Source: an uncultured Lactobacillus sp.
Lineage (GTDB): Bacteria > Bacillota > Bacilli > Lactobacillales > Lactobacillaceae
Assembly (NCBI RefSeq): GCF_902491705.1
Contig: NZ_CABUIW010000058.1
Coordinates: 1 to 14,178 of the forward strand
Length of the DNA stretch: 14,178 nt
Direction: 5' to 3'
Shown here: piece after piece, positions 12,892 to 14,178 of the stretch
How the letters are laid out: the number at the start of each line of letters is the position of its first letter
How positions within the stretch are numbered: position 1 is the stretch's first letter
Position numbers and translations under genes: made by a program
The notes under the pieces: generated by a model
The model's database searches: none
What the model saw: the letters and a program-made list of their open reading frames with translations, nothing else
What the model was told of the DNA's origin: nothing

Positions 12892-14085
12892 ATGGCAAAA
12901 GTTGAAAATAAAACGAGTCTGATGGACCGATTGGCCTGGAATATTATTATTCCAGTGGCAATTTTGGCTTTAATCAGTTTGTACTGTATTTATGTTGCAG
13001 CGTTAGGTGACCCTAGTCATATTGGTTCTCCTGTTAAAGCTGTCGTAATGCAGGCTCTGTGGTATTTGATCTCGATTGCAATTGTTGTGGTCGTGATGCA
13101 ATTCGATGCAGAGCAGCTCTTTAAAATTGCGCCAATCTTTTTTGGCATTGGTATATTTTTACTGATAGCAGTTTTATTCCTGTATAACCGTAGTGTAGCG
13201 GCTGATACAGGTGCAAAAAGTTGGTTCAAATTAGGGCCGATTACTTTTCAGCCATCTGAATTGATGAAGCCAGCATTTATTTTGATGTTGGCTCGTGTGA
13301 TCAAGGATCATAACGATAAGTATGGACATACCATTAAAACAGATTGGCTATTGCTAGGTAAAATCATTGCATGGCTTGCACCAGTTGCGATTTTGTTAAA
13401 ATTGCAAAACGACTTTGGTACTATGTTGGTATTCATCGCCATTGTTGGTGGTGTCGTATTGGTATCAGGGATATCGTGGAAGATTATTGTTCCGTTATAT
13501 GGGATCGTAATTGTTGGTGCGATTGCAGTTATTCTGTTAGTGGTTACTCCTGGCGGGCAATCATTCTTGAGTCACTTCTTCCAAGCTTATCAGTTTGAAA
13601 GAATCAAGTCATGGCTTGATCCATCTGGTGATACCTCTTCAGGTGCTTACCAATTATGGCAAAGTATGAAGGCTATTGGTTCAGGACAGTTATTTGGTAA
13701 TGGTTTTGGCAAGGCCAGCGTTTATGTTCCAGTTCGTGGATCTGACATGGTTTTCTCAGTTATCGGTGAAAACTTTGGTTTTGTTGGTTGCGTAGCCTTA
13801 ATTTTGATTTATTTATACCTAATTGTTCAAATGGTTAAAATTTCGTTTGACACTAGAAATGTATTCTATTCATACATTGCTACTGGTGTTATTATGATGA
13901 TTTTATTCCACGTATTTGAAAACATTGGTATGAATATTGATTTACTGCCACTGACAGGTATTCCATTGCCATTTGTATCACAAGGTGGTTCAGCCTTGTT
14001 AGGTAACATGATTGGTATCGGATTGATCTTATCAATGAAATTCCATAATCGTGATTACATGTTCAGTACGGCTGGCGATTTCTAA
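12892..14085 (+). CDS. rodA: RodA-type SEDS peptidoglycan glycosyltransferase
   Basis: Polymerises glycan strands from lipid II during side-wall growth, working with a class B penicillin-binding protein and MreB-family filaments. The 397-aa protein has about ten hydrophobic segments, the first near residues 15-35. SEDS signatures present: SWFKLGPITFQPSELMKPAF (110-129), NDFGT (173-177) and the SWLDP loop (240-244). GSDMVFSVIGENFGFVG follows at 283-299, containing the conserved catalytic-region D285, and GIPLPFVSQGGSALL is at 356-370. The VPVRGSD segment and the mbl context favour RodA over FtsW. ATG at 12892 has only a poor ribosome binding site (AAGTAGTGA, 12876-12884) and lies 21 nt after the previous stop, so translation may depend on the upstream gene. 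The coding sequence is complete. Confidence 0.93.
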   Translation: MAKVENKTSLMDRLAWNIIIPVAILALISLYCIYVAALGDPSHIGSPVKAVVMQALWYLISIAIVVVVMQFDAEQLFKIAPIFFGIGIFLLIAVLFLYNRSVAADTGAKSWFKLGPITFQPSELMKPAFILMLARVIKDHNDKYGHTIKTDWLLLGKIIAWLAPVAILLKLQNDFGTMLVFIAIVGGVVLVSGISWKIIVPLYGIVIVGAIAVILLVVTPGGQSFLSHFFQAYQFERIKSWLDPSGDTSSGAYQLWQSMKAIGSGQLFGNGFGKASVYVPVRGSDMVFSVIGENFGFVGCVALILIYLYLIVQMVKISFDTRNVFYSYIATGVIMMILFHVFENIGMNIDLLPLTGIPLPFVSQGGSALLGNMIGIGLILSMKFHNRDYMFSTAGDF

Positions 14086-14110
14086 AGAGATAAAAAATTT
14101 GATAAATAAT

Positions 14111-14123
14111 AAAACCCTCGAAG
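14111..14123 (+). other. Apparent ascending arm of an interrupted terminator
   Basis: AAAACCCTCGAAG lies 26 nt after the rodA stop and has the form of the left arm of an intrinsic terminator (A-run followed by a GC-containing stem). The matching arm CTTCGAGGGTTTT is not found in the window. Instead, sequence resembling an insertion-sequence end starts at 14124. The interpretation is inferred from form alone. Confidence 0.4.
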
Positions 14124-14178
14124 TGTAGTGACCCAAGAAAATTGGACACTTTATTGATATTAAGCTATTAAGGATTGA
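14124..14178 (+). mobile_element. Left end of a putative IS3-family insertion sequence (partial)
   Basis: From 14124 the sequence reads TGTAGTGACCCAAGAAAATT and then GGACAC, which has the TG-starting layout of IS3-family (IS150-group) terminal inverted repeats known from lactobacilli. A purine-rich AAGGA at 14170-14174 could be the ribosome binding site of the first transposase frame, which would lie beyond the window. No transposase codons and no second end can be seen, so family and orientation rest on the terminal sequence as remembered. Confidence 0.5.

Noticed and set aside
1..14178. CRISPR arrays, tRNA or rRNA genes, prophage, toxin-antitoxin or defence genes.
   Set aside because: No regularly spaced repeats, no cloverleaf or rRNA sequence, and all substantial frames are accounted for by housekeeping or small conserved proteins.

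Overview
The window looks like core chromosome of a low-GC lactic acid bacterium, most likely the Lactobacillus acidophilus/crispatus/helveticus group. The reasons are AT-rich DNA, AGGAGG-type ribosome binding sites, frequent TTG and GTG starts, an F1Fo ATP synthase operon in the order atpBEFHAGDC without atpI, a long gamma subunit, and a Lactobacillales-type small protein (DUF2969-like) beside rodA. The species is not resolved. Every gene is on the + strand and every ORF looks intact.

Bases 1-3673 hold a housekeeping cluster: thymidine kinase (tdk), peptide release factor 1 (prfA), the methyltransferase that modifies release-factor GGQ loops (prmC, overlapping prfA), and the Sua5/YwlC enzyme of tRNA t6A synthesis. 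A strong intrinsic terminator ends it. Bases 3674-4349 hold upp (uracil salvage), which has its own ribosome binding site and a possible promoter.

Bases 4350-11005 hold a 122-nt leader and the complete H+-coupled ATP synthase operon: Fo subunits a, c, b, then delta, alpha, gamma, beta, epsilon, closed by a strong terminator. The leader carries A/T-tract DNA, several possible promoter elements, a cre-like sequence (possible CcpA site), a small hairpin and a spare Shine-Dalgarno. In anaerobic lactobacilli this enzyme mainly hydrolyses ATP to export protons and hold cytoplasmic pH.

Bases 11006-14085 hold a small DUF1146/YwzB membrane protein and then a cell-elongation group starting from an extended -10 promoter: mbl (MreB-family actin), yidD (membrane insertion factor), a DUF2969-like protein and rodA (SEDS peptidoglycan glycosyltransferase). 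After rodA, what looks like half of a terminator hairpin is followed by the apparent left end of an IS3-family insertion sequence, which runs off the window.

The order tdk-prfA-prmC-ywlC-upp-atp-ywzB-mbl is, from memory, a condensed version of the Bacillus subtilis order with sporulation and other genes removed. I see no CRISPR array, phage, toxin-antitoxin or defence system. The points most worth following up are the atp leader, the gamma-subunit insertion, the c-ring glycine-motif changes, the DUF2969-like protein in the elongation cluster, the terminator pressed against ywzB, and the possible IS insertion into the rodA terminator.
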